A stretch of 64,000 nucleotides of DNA. Source: Congregibacter sp036351355 (lineage in GTDB: Bacteria; Pseudomonadota; Gammaproteobacteria; Pseudomonadales; Halieaceae). Within the stretch, counting starts at the first letter, position 1. Each line of letters opens with the position of its first letter. Where the stretch lies: contig JAZBOX010000057.1 in assembly GCA_036351355.1 (NCBI GenBank), positions 15,486 through 79,485 of the forward strand, in the 5' to 3' direction. A model generated the notes under the pieces. That model was not told where the DNA came from and ran no database searches. It worked only from the letters and a program-made list of their open reading frames with translations. A program made the translations under genes and the position numbers. Below are positions 35,489 to 44,400 of this stretch, one piece after another.

Positions 35489-36808
35489 CTGAACGACGAT
35501 CTCTTCACCGATGGTCCGCAAGTCCTGCAGCCGCTGGCGGCGGCGCAGCGGCCACGGTCCGCCGACGATTTCGTTGGCCAGGAAGAACTGCTTGCTGAGG
35601 GTCGGCCCCTGCGTCGATGCCTTGACGGTGAGCGCCTGCACTCGATGATCCTCTGGGGACCGCCAGGTGTCGGCAAGACAACGCTGGCAACGCTGCTCTC
35701 AACGGCCGCTGGCCTGCGCATGGTAAAGCTTTCGGCAGTGATGGACGGGGTCAAGGCGATCCGCGATGCCGTCGTCGTCGGCCGCGAGGAGCGCTCGGCC
35801 GGTCGTCAGTGCGTGCTCTTCGTGGACGAGGTGCATCGGTTCAACAAGGCACAGCAGGACGCCTTTCTGCCCTTCGTCGAGGACGGCACGCTCACGCTGA
35901 TCGGCGCCACCACGGAAAACCCCGCCTTCGAGCTGAATTCGGCGCTGCTGTCGCGCACGCGCGTCTACCGCCTGAAGGCCCTGGGCGTCGCCGCCCTCGC
36001 CCGGGTGATCGGGCGCGCCGAGGCCGACCTTTCCGTCACGCTGTCGCAACAGCAGCGCGAACGCCTCGCCGAAATCGCCGACGGCGACGCTCGTCGTGCG
36101 CTGAATCTGCTCGAGCTGGCCGCAACGATGGCCAGCGGTGGCCGCGTAGGCGACGAGGTCATCGCCGAGCTCGAGCGCGGCCGTGGACGGCGCTTCGACC
36201 GCGGCGGGGACCTCTTCTACGACCAGATATCGGCCCTGCACAAGGCAGTCCGCGGCAGTTCGCCCGACGGCGCCCTGTACTGGTACTGCCGCATGCTCGA
36301 TGGCGGCTGCGATCCCCTGTACATTGCGCGCCGCGTGATCCGCATGGCCAGTGAGGATATCGGCAACGCCGAGCCCCGCGCCCTCGGCATTGCCCTCGAT
36401 GCCTGGCAGACCCTCGAGCGTCTCGGTAGCCCCGAGGGCGAGCTGGCCCTTGCACAGGCGATTACCTATCTGGCCAGCCTGCCCAAGAGCAACGCCGTAT
36501 ACGAGGCCTTCAAGGCGGCACAGCAGTGCGTCGCCGAGGGTGGCTCCGACGAAGTGCCGCTGCATCTTCGCAATGCACCGACGGCGCTGGCTCGCAGCGA
36601 GGGGCATGGCAGCGACTATCGCTACGCCCATGACGAGAAGGGCGCCTACGTCGCCGGTGAGTCCTATCTGCCCCGGGAACTGCGCGCGCTGCGTTTCTAC
36701 CGGCCCACGGACCGCGGCCTGGAGGCGCACGTGCGTCGGCGTCTCGAGGAACTGCAGGCCCTTGACGCAGCGTCGCCCTGGCAGCGCTATCGCGACGGCG
36801 AGGATTGA
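35489..36808 (+). CDS. rarA: replication-associated recombination protein RarA (probable CTG start)
   Basis: An AAA+ ATPase of the MgsA/WRNIP1 clamp-loader-like family acting at stalled forks. Walker A GPPGVGKT is at about 57-64, VLFVDEVHRFNKAQQDAF and IGATTENPAFELNSALLSR follow, and the C-terminal tetramerisation domain includes LPKSNAVYEAF. Between the lolA stop (35450-35452) and ATG 35645 there is no ATG, GTG or TTG in frame, yet this stretch encodes conserved N-terminal sequence (LQPLAAAQRPRSADDFVGQ). ATG 35645 would leave too little before Walker A. CTG 35489 gives 439 residues starting (M)NDDLFTDG, close to the 447 of E. coli. Confidence 0.9.
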   Translation: MNDDLFTDGPQVLQPLAAAQRPRSADDFVGQEELLAEGRPLRRCLDGERLHSMILWGPPGVGKTTLATLLSTAAGLRMVKLSAVMDGVKAIRDAVVVGREERSAGRQCVLFVDEVHRFNKAQQDAFLPFVEDGTLTLIGATTENPAFELNSALLSRTRVYRLKALGVAALARVIGRAEADLSVTLSQQQRERLAEIADGDARRALNLLELAATMASGGRVGDEVIAELERGRGRRFDRGGDLFYDQISALHKAVRGSSPDGALYWYCRMLDGGCDPLYIARRVIRMASEDIGNAEPRALGIALDAWQTLERLGSPEGELALAQAITYLASLPKSNAVYEAFKAAQQCVAEGGSDEVPLHLRNAPTALARSEGHGSDYRYAHDEKGAYVAGESYLPRELRALRFYRPTDRGLEAHVRRRLEELQALDAASPWQRYRDGED

Positions 36809-36829
36809 AACGGGCACCTGCGCAGTGCT

Positions 36830-36858
36830 TTGCGCTGCCCCGGGCGCGTCCGTACAAT
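36830..36858 (+). promoter_or_regulatory. possible promoter for crcB
   Basis: TTGCGC (36830-36835), 17-nt spacer, TACAAT (36853-36858). The -10 matches 5 of 6. The leader to the crcB ATG would be about 20 nt, leaving no room for a fluoride riboswitch. Confidence 0.45.
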
Positions 36859-36883
36859 CCGCGTCTGGCTCCGCGGTCCACCT

Positions 36884-37261
36884 ATGCAGCATCTCCTCCC
36901 CATTGCCCTCGGCGGCGCCCTCGGCGCCGTAGCGCGCTACCTGCTGAGCAGTAGCGCGCACGGACTCTGGGGCTGGCTGTGGCCGTGGGGAACGCTGCTG
37001 GTCAACGCCACCGGATCGCTGGCGATCGGTGTGATCTTTGCGTGTCTCGAGCGCGGGGTGGTTCACTCCGAGTTGCGCAACGTGCTCCTCGTCGGCTTCC
37101 TCGGCGCCTTTACTACCTTCTCGACCTATGCGCTGGAGAGCGTGGAGCTTTGGCTGCGCGGGCAGCACGGCCACGCCGTGGTGTACGCCGCCGCCAGCGC
37201 TGCGCTGTGCATCGCGGCGGCGGCGACGGGCATCATCGCCACACGAAGTCTGCTGACCTGA
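36884..37261 (+). CDS. crcB: CrcB/Fluc fluoride channel
   Basis: A 125-residue four-helix membrane protein of the dual-topology fluoride exporter family. GGALGAVARYLLS (about 9-21), WGTLLVNATGSLAIGVI (Asn-containing second helix, about 35-51) and VGFLGAFTTFSTYALE (Phe-box and break helix, about 69-84) are the family signatures. A single copy suggests a homodimer. It is inserted between rarA and serS. Confidence 0.95.
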   Translation: MQHLLPIALGGALGAVARYLLSSSAHGLWGWLWPWGTLLVNATGSLAIGVIFACLERGVVHSELRNVLLVGFLGAFTTFSTYALESVELWLRGQHGHAVVYAAASAALCIAAAATGIIATRSLLT

Positions 37262-37299
37262 GCACCCGGTCAGTCCTGAACACAAGCAGCGAGAAACCC

Positions 37300-38601
37300 A
37301 TGCTCGACATCAAACTGGTACGCAAAGATCCCCCGGCCGTCGCCGAGGCCCTCGCCCTGCGGGGCTTCGACTTCGACATCAAGCGCTTCGAAGACCTCGA
37401 TGCGCGGCGCAAGGCCGCGGACATCAGCAGTCAGCAACTCCAGGCAGAGCGCAAGAGCGCAAGCCGCAAGGTCGGCGAGTTGATCCAGGGGGGAATGGCC
37501 GTGGACGAGGCCAAGGCCAGCGTCGAAGCCACGCTCGCGGAGATCGCGGCGCGCCTGGATGAGGCGGCGGCGGAAGCCCGCGAGGCGCAGACCGCCATGG
37601 ACGCCTTCATGGCCAGCGTCCCCAATATCCCGCACGCGGACGTCCCGCCGGGCCGCGACGAGGACGACAACGCTATCATCAGTCACTGGGGTGAAGTGCC
37701 CGCCTTTGACTTCGAAGTGCGCGATCACGTCGACGTGGGCGCTGCCCTCGGCGGCATCGACAGCGACCTCGCGACAAAGATCACCGGTTCGCGCTTCACG
37801 GTCCTCAGCGGCCCCGTCGCCTCGCTGCACCGCGCCCTCGGGCAGTTCATGCTCGATCTTCACACGCGCGAGTTCGGCTGTCGCGAGCTCAACGTCCCCC
37901 TCATCGTCAACAGCGACTCGCTCTATGGCACGGGTCAGCTGCCAAAATTTGCCGAGGACCAGTTCCGCCTCGAAGGCGAGCAGGGCTACTACCTGATCCC
38001 GACAGCGGAGGTCCCGGTAACGAACATCGCCCGCGAGCGGATCTTCGAAGACGCGGAGCTCGGTGAGCGTGGCCTGCGCTTCGTCTGCCACAGTGCCTGC
38101 TTCCGCAGCGAGGCGGGCAGCTACGGACGTGACACGCGCGGGATGATCCGCCAGCACCAGTTCGAAAAGGTCGAACTCGTCTTCCTCGTAAGACCCGAGG
38201 ACTCCGAGGCTGCCCTCGAGACGCTCACGGCACAGGCCGAGACCGTCCTGCAGCGCCTTGGACTCGCTTACCGCAAGGTCTGCCTCTGCGGCGGCGACCT
38301 CGGCTTTTCCGCGCGCAAGACCTACGACCTCGAAGTCTGGCTCCCCGGACAGCAGCGCTACCGCGAGATCTCTTCCTGTAGCAACTTCGGGGACTTTCAG
38401 GCCCGGCGCATGCAGGCGCGCTGGCGCAACCCGGCGACAGGCAAGCCGGAGTTGCTGCATACGCTCAACGGCTCGGGCCTGGCCGTGGGGCGCACGCTCG
38501 TCGCCGTGCTCGAGAACTATCAGCACGCCGACGGCAGCGTGACCGTACCCGAGGCCCTGCGCTCCTACCTCGGTGGCCTTGAGAAGATCGACGTCGGCTA
38601 G
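37300..38601 (+). CDS. serS: seryl-tRNA synthetase
   Basis: A class II aminoacyl-tRNA synthetase of 433 residues. The N-terminal coiled-coil arm (about 30-105, rich in Ala, Glu and Arg) binds the long variable arm of tRNA-Ser. Motif 2 is FRSEAGSYGRDTRGMIRQHQF (about 268-288) and motif 3 is LNGSGLAVGRTLVAVLEN (about 388-405). TAEVPVTN and FGDFQARRMQARWR are typical. cysG follows after 2 nt, so the two are cotranscribed. Confidence 0.97.
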   Translation: MLDIKLVRKDPPAVAEALALRGFDFDIKRFEDLDARRKAADISSQQLQAERKSASRKVGELIQGGMAVDEAKASVEATLAEIAARLDEAAAEAREAQTAMDAFMASVPNIPHADVPPGRDEDDNAIISHWGEVPAFDFEVRDHVDVGAALGGIDSDLATKITGSRFTVLSGPVASLHRALGQFMLDLHTREFGCRELNVPLIVNSDSLYGTGQLPKFAEDQFRLEGEQGYYLIPTAEVPVTNIARERIFEDAELGERGLRFVCHSACFRSEAGSYGRDTRGMIRQHQFEKVELVFLVRPEDSEAALETLTAQAETVLQRLGLAYRKVCLCGGDLGFSARKTYDLEVWLPGQQRYREISSCSNFGDFQARRMQARWRNPATGKPELLHTLNGSGLAVGRTLVAVLENYQHADGSVTVPEALRSYLGGLEKIDVG

Positions 38602-38603
38602 AG

Positions 38604-39986
38604 ATGGAATACCTGCCGATCAACATCCGCCTGCGCGACCGGCCGGTGGTGCTGGTCGGAGCCGGTGTCGTTGCGGCGCGCAAGGCGCGCTTCCTTCTAG
38701 ACGCGGGAGCCTCGCTGCGCGTCATCGCGCCGGAGCAGGATACGGTTTTCCGGACCCTCGCGTCACAGCGCGAGCTCACGTGGATAGGGCGCCGCTACGC
38801 AGCGGGTGACCTGGCCGACGCCGAGCTGGTAATCGCCGCAACGCCCGATCGGGCGGTGAACGAGGCGGTCTACCGCGAGGCGCGCGAGCGGCGCATCCCC
38901 GTCAACGTGGTCGATGCCCCCGAGCTCTGCAGCTTCATTTTTCCTGCGATTGTCGATCGCAGCCCCCTCACCGTCGCCATCAGCAGCGGCGGTGCAAGCC
39001 CCGTGCTTGCCCGCCGCGTGCGCAGTCGAATCGAGGCCATGCTTCCGCCTGCAACGGCAGAGATTGCGCGCTTCGCCAGGCGGCATCGCGAGCGTGTCCG
39101 GCGCCACACGGCCAGTGAGGACGAACGAAGACGCCTGTGGGAAACGATCATCGACGGCCCGGTCGCACAGCTGATCCTCGCCAACCGGCCCGAGGACGCT
39201 GAGCGGCGCCTCGAGGAAGAGTTGAGCGCCTGGCGCCGACCGACCGTCGGCGAGGTCTACCTGATCGGTGCCGGGCCCGGCGACCCCGAACTGATGACCT
39301 TCCGCGCACTGCGGCTGCTGCAGCGCGCTGATGTGGTTTTGCATGACCGCCTGGTTAATCCCGAGATCATCGCGATGGCGCGCCGCGATGCTGAAAAGCT
39401 TTACGTGGGCAAGCGACGCGCCGAGCACAGCGTGCCGCAGGAGCGCATCAACGACATCCTGGTTGAGATGGCGCGCAAAGGGCGCACGGTGGCGCGGCTG
39501 AAGGGCGGGGACCCCTTCGTCTTCGGTCGCGGCGGGGAGGAGATAGAACGCCTCGCAGCGGCGCAGATTCCGTTTCAGGTCGTGCCGGGCATCACAGCGG
39601 GCAACGCCGCGGCCTGCTACGCCGGCATCCCGCTCACCCACCGCGACCACGCCAGTTCCGTGCGCTTCGTCACCGGGCATACGCGCGACGGCAAGCTGTC
39701 CTACCGCTGGGAGGATTTCCTCAACGAGCGCGAGACCCTGGTGTTCTACATGGCGCTGGTCGGCCTACCGATCATCTGTGAGGAGCTCCAGCGTGCCGGG
39801 CGCCCGGCGAATACGCCGATGGCGCTCATCGAGCGCGCGACCACACCCGAGCAGCGCGTGCTGACGGCAACGCTGGGCAGCATGGTCGAGCTTGCCGGGA
39901 AGCGCAATCCGCAGCCGCCAACGCTGCTGATACTGGGGAGCGTGGTGCGCCTCGCAGACACGCTCAGCTGGTATGGCAATGGCTGA
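38604..39986 (+). CDS. cysG: siroheme synthase CysG (trifunctional)
   Basis: CysG makes siroheme for sulfite and nitrite reductases. Residues 1-210 form the precorrin-2 dehydrogenase/ferrochelatase half (NAD motif VGAGVVAARKARFLL at about 18-32, AISSGGASPVLARR at about 124-137). Residues 215-460 form uroporphyrinogen-III C-methyltransferase (YLIGAGPGDPELMTFRALR, RLKGGDPFVFGRGGEE, VVPGITAGNAA). The length matches E. coli CysG (457). The 3' end overlaps the VanZ-like gene by 14 nt. CysB, the pathway regulator, is at 9.3 kb. Confidence 0.96.
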   Translation: MEYLPINIRLRDRPVVLVGAGVVAARKARFLLDAGASLRVIAPEQDTVFRTLASQRELTWIGRRYAAGDLADAELVIAATPDRAVNEAVYREARERRIPVNVVDAPELCSFIFPAIVDRSPLTVAISSGGASPVLARRVRSRIEAMLPPATAEIARFARRHRERVRRHTASEDERRRLWETIIDGPVAQLILANRPEDAERRLEEELSAWRRPTVGEVYLIGAGPGDPELMTFRALRLLQRADVVLHDRLVNPEIIAMARRDAEKLYVGKRRAEHSVPQERINDILVEMARKGRTVARLKGGDPFVFGRGGEEIERLAAAQIPFQVVPGITAGNAAACYAGIPLTHRDHASSVRFVTGHTRDGKLSYRWEDFLNERETLVFYMALVGLPIICEELQRAGRPANTPMALIERATTPEQRVLTATLGSMVELAGKRNPQPPTLLILGSVVRLADTLSWYGNG

Positions 39987-41049
39987 ACACAAGGCTGCGC
40001 TGCAGGCATGGCGCTGGATGCTGCTATTCATGCTGCTGGCGATTGCCATCGACAGCACCGTGCCCGACCACGAGCCCCTGGGAGCAACGCGCGAGCTCGT
40101 GGCGCAGCCCGGCTGGCGCTACTCGGACGCTGGCGAGGAAAGCGAAGAGGGCATCGGACTCCGTATCGCGAGCACGCGTTCAAACCCTTTCGCGACGCTG
40201 TTGCTCGACCTCGACGAAACGCTGGAGACGGGCACGGAGTTCTTCGTGCTCGATGTCTGCGGCGACTGGGCGGGCGCCTCGCCGACGAGCGGGGTCGAAA
40301 CACAGGGCTGGGTGATGCTCGCCTCGCTGCGCGATGGCCAGCTGGACTTCAATCGCAGCTACGCGATCTGGCCGCTCACGCCCGGCGGCAATCGCTGCGC
40401 CAGGGACGAGATGCCGCGCCGCCCGGGGGACGGGGCGGCCGTGCTTCAGGTACAGCTCCGCGGCCAAATCGGCAGCAAGCTGACCATCGACTCGTTGACG
40501 ATCACAGCGATCCGCGAGCTTCCCCTGTGGCGCTGGACGCGCTGGCTCATGCTGAGCCTGGGACTGATGCTGTTGCTCTGGCGCTTCTTGCGTCCGCCCT
40601 ACGGGCTGCGGCTGGCGCTGCGCCCAAGAGACGTGGTGAACGGCGCGGGCCTGGTCGTCGTCGCCGGGATTGTGTTCGGGTGTTGCGTAAGCGTGCCGCT
40701 GAAGGCCGACATCTTTGCTCTACTGACCGGCGGCCGCAGCCTGGCGGCGCCCGCCGATCTCGAGCTGCTTCTCGGAAGACCTTTCCCCCTCGGCGGCTTC
40801 TCGCTATTCACCTTCATGCACGGTGTGCTGTTCGCTGCAGCTACGCTATCGCTGCAGCTGATACATCGCGCGGCCTGGATCGACCTCGTGCTGCTCGGCG
40901 CAATGACCGAGACACTCCAACGATTTGTGCCCGGACGCGGTCCGGGCATCAGCGATATGCTGGTGGATTGGAGCGGGGTAGGGCTGGGACTACTCCTCGT
41001 CCTTCTGCTTCGGCGTAGTCACCGCATACGCCTGCTGCTGCTGAAGTAG
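39973..41049 (+). CDS. VanZ-like membrane protein with large extracytoplasmic segment
   Basis: A 358-residue membrane protein. One N-terminal helix (about 12-27) is followed by a soluble region of about 150 residues (two aspartates/Cys-containing strands, beta-rich in look) and then five or so helices. The C-terminal part has the VanZ-like signature ETLQRFVPGRGPGISDMLVDWSGVGLG (here given in parts: ETLQRFVPGRGP, ISDMLVDWSGVG). The function of VanZ-like proteins is mostly unknown; one confers teicoplanin tolerance. It overlaps cysG by 14 nt at the 5' end and runs 60 nt past the prc stop on the other strand at the 3' end. Confidence 0.8.
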   Translation: MAMAEHKAALQAWRWMLLFMLLAIAIDSTVPDHEPLGATRELVAQPGWRYSDAGEESEEGIGLRIASTRSNPFATLLLDLDETLETGTEFFVLDVCGDWAGASPTSGVETQGWVMLASLRDGQLDFNRSYAIWPLTPGGNRCARDEMPRRPGDGAAVLQVQLRGQIGSKLTIDSLTITAIRELPLWRWTRWLMLSLGLMLLLWRFLRPPYGLRLALRPRDVVNGAGLVVVAGIVFGCCVSVPLKADIFALLTGGRSLAAPADLELLLGRPFPLGGFSLFTFMHGVLFAAATLSLQLIHRAAWIDLVLLGAMTETLQRFVPGRGPGISDMLVDWSGVGLGLLLVLLLRRSHRIRLLLLK

Positions 41050-43203
41050 TAGCGCGTCAACAAGAATCTGACCCGCCTCGGCAAGGAGAACGTCATTCTC
41101 GGCAAGCTCAACACTGCTCACGACGTCGTCTTCCTCCGCGGCTTCTGCATCGGCTTCTGACTCGGTCATGGCGAGCTCGGGGGCGTCTTCTTCAGCTGCG
41201 TCGTCCGTATCGGCTTCGTCCCCAGGCAAAGTGTCATCCTCGCCCTCGTCAGCATCAAGCTCATCGAGGCTCGCGACGATGTCGAGGCCGAGCGCTTCAC
41301 GGCGGCGATTCTCGATCGCCAGAGCGAGGGCGTCGCGCCTCTCGCGCTCGGCGCGGCGTTCGGCCTCGTTCAGCGAGACGCTGTCGATAGCGCGATTGTC
41401 CTCCGCGATGGCAATCCGATCCTGCAGATAACGGAACTCGGCATTGTCACTGCTGCGCGACTGAAACAGCTCCGCGAGCTGCGGCACCAGCGAGTCGACG
41501 TTGCTGTAGCGGCGGTGACGCACGGGATTGATCTGATCCCAATCGAGAGCATGATCGAGCGCGGACTCGCCGATTTCCTCGTGATCATAGAGCGAGGGGA
41601 AAACGATGTCGGGAACGACGCCGCGGTGCTGCGTGCTGTCTCCGGAGATGCGGTAGAACTTGCTCTCGGTAATCTTCAGCTGGCCTTCCGTAAGCGGGAC
41701 GATGGTCTGCACCGTGCCCTTGCCGTAGGAGCGGTCGCCAACGATGAGGCCGCGCTTGTAGTCCTGGATCGCACCGGCAAAGATTTCCGAGGCCGAGGCG
41801 GAGAGGCGGTTCTGCAGCACGAGCAGGGGACCGTCGTAGTAGGCGCTGCGCAGGCGCTTGCCATCGCGCCAGACCCGACGCGAGGAATGGCGGATCTGTA
41901 CCGTCGGACCGTACTCGATGAACAGCCCCGTGAGATCATTGGCCTCCTGCAGCGAACCGCCACCATTATTTCGCAGGTCGATGATCAGACCGTCGACGCC
42001 TTCGCCCTCGAGCTCCTTCAGCAGGCGACGCACGTCACGCGTCGTGCTCTTGTAGTCCTCGTCGCCGCGGCGCATGGCCTCGAAGTCGATATAGAAGGTT
42101 GGGATATCGATGACGCCCACCTTCAGCGGCTGGCCATCGCCGTGAGGAATCTCGATCACGCGCTTCTGCGCCGACTGCTCCTCAAGCTTGACCTCGTTGC
42201 GGACGATGCGGATTTCCCGGCGCTCCGCATCGGCTCCGGCCTTCGCCGGAAGCACGGAGAGTCGGACCGTCGACCCCTTGGGTCCGCGAATCAGCTGCAC
42301 GACCTCATCGAGGCGCCAGCCAATGACGTCCTCGAACTCGCCGTCGTCGCCCTGGGCTACGGCAACGATGCGGTCCGAAGGTTTCAGCTGACCCTGTTTG
42401 GCCGCCGGTCCTGCGGGAACAATTCTCGCCACGCGCGTGTATTCGTCCTCGCGCGAGAGCACGGCGCCGATGCCTTCGAGCGACAGGCGCATGCTGATGT
42501 TGAAATTCTCGGAGCGCTGCGGGGAGAAGTAATTGGTATGCGGGTCGTAGATCTCTGTCAGCGCGTTGGCAAAGATCTGGAACGCGTCCTGCGCGTTGTA
42601 CTGCTCCACGCGTCTCAGCTGGTTGCGATAGCGCTTGACCAGGGTCTCGGATATCTCGTCCTGGGGCTTGTCGGCGAGGCGCAGGTTCAGGACCTGGTTC
42701 TTGAGGTGCAGCCGCCAGCGCTCATCGAGCTCGGCCTCGTCTGCGGCCCAGGGGCGCTCATCCGTATTGAGTTCGTAGCGCTCGTCGCGGGTGAAATCCA
42801 TCGCCGCCACGCGCTGCGGCAGCGTGTCGATGAGATCCTGGAGCCGCGCAAGAATCCGGTCGTGGAAGCGATTGAAGACGGCGAAACCGGCGTCCAGACG
42901 GCCGGCCTTGAGTTCGTCGTCCAGTCTGTCGCGGTAGGCATCGAACTCTGCGATGTCGGCCGCGGTAAAGAACATGCGCCCGCCGTCGAGAGCATCGAGG
43001 TAGGCGTCGAGATGCTCCGAGGCCAGGGCCTCGTCGTAGACCCGCTTCGAGTAGTGGCGCTCCTCAAGTTGCTCGACGAGCTCGGCAGCGGTCTGCTGCA
43101 GTTCCTTCGAATAGCTGAGCGCGAAGCCCGCCTGGGGGAACGCCAGCGCGGCGAGAAGCAGCATCGCAAAAAAAAGTACGCTGACACTGCGGTGCGTCAG
43201 CAC
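40990..43203 (-). CDS. prc: carboxy-terminal processing (tail-specific) protease Prc
   Basis: A periplasmic S41 serine protease that trims or degrades envelope proteins and lytic hydrolases. About 737 residues from GTG 43203: signal peptide (VSVLFFAMLLLAALAF, then AGFA), N-terminal Prc domain, PDZ (IGAVLSREDEYTRVARIVPAGPAA split at about 230), and catalytic domain with Ser in LSASASEIFAGA and Lys in SYGKGTVQ. IIDLRNNGGGSL is typical. The frame is open to 43479, but that part does not look like Prc; ATG 43164 is another possible start. The C-terminal 110 residues are very acidic (Asp/Glu/Ala-rich). Its 3' end overlaps the VanZ-like gene. Confidence 0.9.
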   Translation of the reverse strand: MLTHRSVSVLFFAMLLLAALAFPQAGFALSYSKELQQTAAELVEQLEERHYSKRVYDEALASEHLDAYLDALDGGRMFFTAADIAEFDAYRDRLDDELKAGRLDAGFAVFNRFHDRILARLQDLIDTLPQRVAAMDFTRDERYELNTDERPWAADEAELDERWRLHLKNQVLNLRLADKPQDEISETLVKRYRNQLRRVEQYNAQDAFQIFANALTEIYDPHTNYFSPQRSENFNISMRLSLEGIGAVLSREDEYTRVARIVPAGPAAKQGQLKPSDRIVAVAQGDDGEFEDVIGWRLDEVVQLIRGPKGSTVRLSVLPAKAGADAERREIRIVRNEVKLEEQSAQKRVIEIPHGDGQPLKVGVIDIPTFYIDFEAMRRGDEDYKSTTRDVRRLLKELEGEGVDGLIIDLRNNGGGSLQEANDLTGLFIEYGPTVQIRHSSRRVWRDGKRLRSAYYDGPLLVLQNRLSASASEIFAGAIQDYKRGLIVGDRSYGKGTVQTIVPLTEGQLKITESKFYRISGDSTQHRGVVPDIVFPSLYDHEEIGESALDHALDWDQINPVRHRRYSNVDSLVPQLAELFQSRSSDNAEFRYLQDRIAIAEDNRAIDSVSLNEAERRAERERRDALALAIENRRREALGLDIVASLDELDADEGEDDTLPGDEADTDDAAEEDAPELAMTESEADAEAAEEDDVVSSVELAENDVLLAEAGQILVDALLLQQQQAYAVTTPKQKDEE

Positions 43204-43408
43204 TGGGGAACTCGGCGCTTCGTGTGCCGCGTGACAGACCGCGCGCGGTTCATGGCGTCCACCGTCAAGAGCGGGGGACGGGTGACGGCGGTTATACGCC
43301 TCAGGTGATCGATGCACGGGCTTCCCCTCGTGTTGTCCTGACGGTTGTTGCGGCGCGCGATTGCTGGCCGAGTGTAACGGCAGCGCCGGGAGCCGCAAAG
43401 CCACCCTG

Positions 43409-43441
43409 CGGGGCCGTGGCGAGGCCGTGGCAGAGCCGTAA
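43409..43441. repeat. 11-bp degenerate tandem repeat, three copies, upstream of prc
   Basis: Units cggggccgtgg, cgaggccgtgg and cagagccgtaa start at 43409, 43420 and 43431. They lie between the SIMPL-domain gene stop (43463) and the prc start. The rest of that 259-nt gap shows nothing recognisable. Confidence 0.75.
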
Positions 43442-43462
43442 AAAAATGTCTGCGCCGGCCGC

Positions 43463-44296
43463 CTATTCGACCAGTTCAAAGCTGGCAGTGAGATGTACGC
43501 TCAGATCGATGTCGCCGGATTGATAGCTGCCCCCCGGCGCGGGCGCCGCATCAGCGACCATCATCGCCATTTCCCGCCGCTGGGGCAGTGGCGACGGCGC
43601 GTGCTGCGTTTGCACGCTGAGCGTGCGCCCCAACGATTCATCGAGCGTGGCCGCAATCACGAGAGCGCGCTCGCGTGCATTCGCCGCTGCCTTCGCCAGA
43701 AGCTCGCGGAAGAGCGATTCTTCGTCCTGCAGGCCGAGGAGCGGAGGATCGATCTGATTGATGCCAGCGCCCGAGAGCGCAACGAGCAGCGCTCCCAGGC
43801 GATCGATATCCAGCAGACGGACCTCGAGCGAGCGGGTCACGCGGTAGCCGGTGAGCTCGCGCTCGCCTCTGTTTTCCAGCCAGCGATATTGTGGGTCGAC
43901 GCGCAGACCGCTGCTATCGATATCGCCGTCGGCGATCGCGGCAGCCTTCAAGCTTTCCAGCGCCGCAGCAATGGCCGCATCGGCGCGACCGCGAGCGCGC
44001 TCGACATCGAGGTCTTCCTCGACCACCGCCATTCGCAGCAGCGCCATGTCGGGGCTCGCGCGCAGCGTGGCGCTTCCCGTGACGCTGATGCTACGCGGCG
44101 GCATCTGCTCCGAATCCGCAAGAACCGGGCGGCCGCCGTAGAGCAGCGCGAATATCGCCAGCACAGCAACGGCCACGAGCTGCCGGGCGGAAGCGCCGGT
44201 GCCGCGCAGTCCGCGGCGCCCACGGGCGGATACGGCGCAGCCGCCCGTTGACGCTGGGAAGGCGCTGACGAAGCGTTCCGCTGATGAATTCTGCAT
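43463..44296 (-). CDS. periplasmic SIMPL-domain (DUF541) protein
   Basis: A 277-residue SIMPL/DUF541-family protein. Residues about 38-60 form an uncleaved or cleaved signal segment (ARQLVAVAVLAIFALLYGG then VLAD). The domain begins RSISVTGSATLRASPDMALL, continues RVDPQYRWLENRGERELTGYRVTRS (in parts) and ends with the typical C-terminal strand DIDLSVHLTASFELV. Family members are exported and form oligomeric barrels or act in oxidative or outer-membrane stress, but a reaction is not known. It precedes prc on the same strand. Confidence 0.88.
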   Translation of the reverse strand: MQNSSAERFVSAFPASTGGCAVSARGRRGLRGTGASARQLVAVAVLAIFALLYGGRPVLADSEQMPPRSISVTGSATLRASPDMALLRMAVVEEDLDVERARGRADAAIAAALESLKAAAIADGDIDSSGLRVDPQYRWLENRGERELTGYRVTRSLEVRLLDIDRLGALLVALSGAGINQIDPPLLGLQDEESLFRELLAKAAANARERALVIAATLDESLGRTLSVQTQHAPSPLPQRREMAMMVADAAPAPGGSYQSGDIDLSVHLTASFELVE

Positions 44297-44373
44297 GGCT
44301 TTTTATCCTCGCGATTGTGAGACAGTTAGAGTCCGGCACTTGGTCCGGGTTCCCTGCGCATCGCGCGATCGGG

Positions 44374-44400
44374 GAGCGCGGAGAGCGCGGAGAGCGCGGG
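44374..44400. repeat. 9-bp tandem repeat, three copies, at the edge of the deaminase remnant
   Basis: gagcgcgga is present at 44374-44382 and 44383-44391, and gagcgcggg at 44392-44400. The repeats end exactly where recognisable deaminase sequence begins (44401). Confidence 0.85.

Noticed and set aside
36809..36883. Fluoride riboswitch upstream of crcB
   Set aside because: The gap is only 75 nt, a promoter-like pair leaves about 20 nt of leader, and I see no crcB-motif conserved segments.
41515..43308. 597-codon plus-strand frame opposite prc
   Set aside because: Antisense shadow; Prc motifs on the minus strand are unambiguous.
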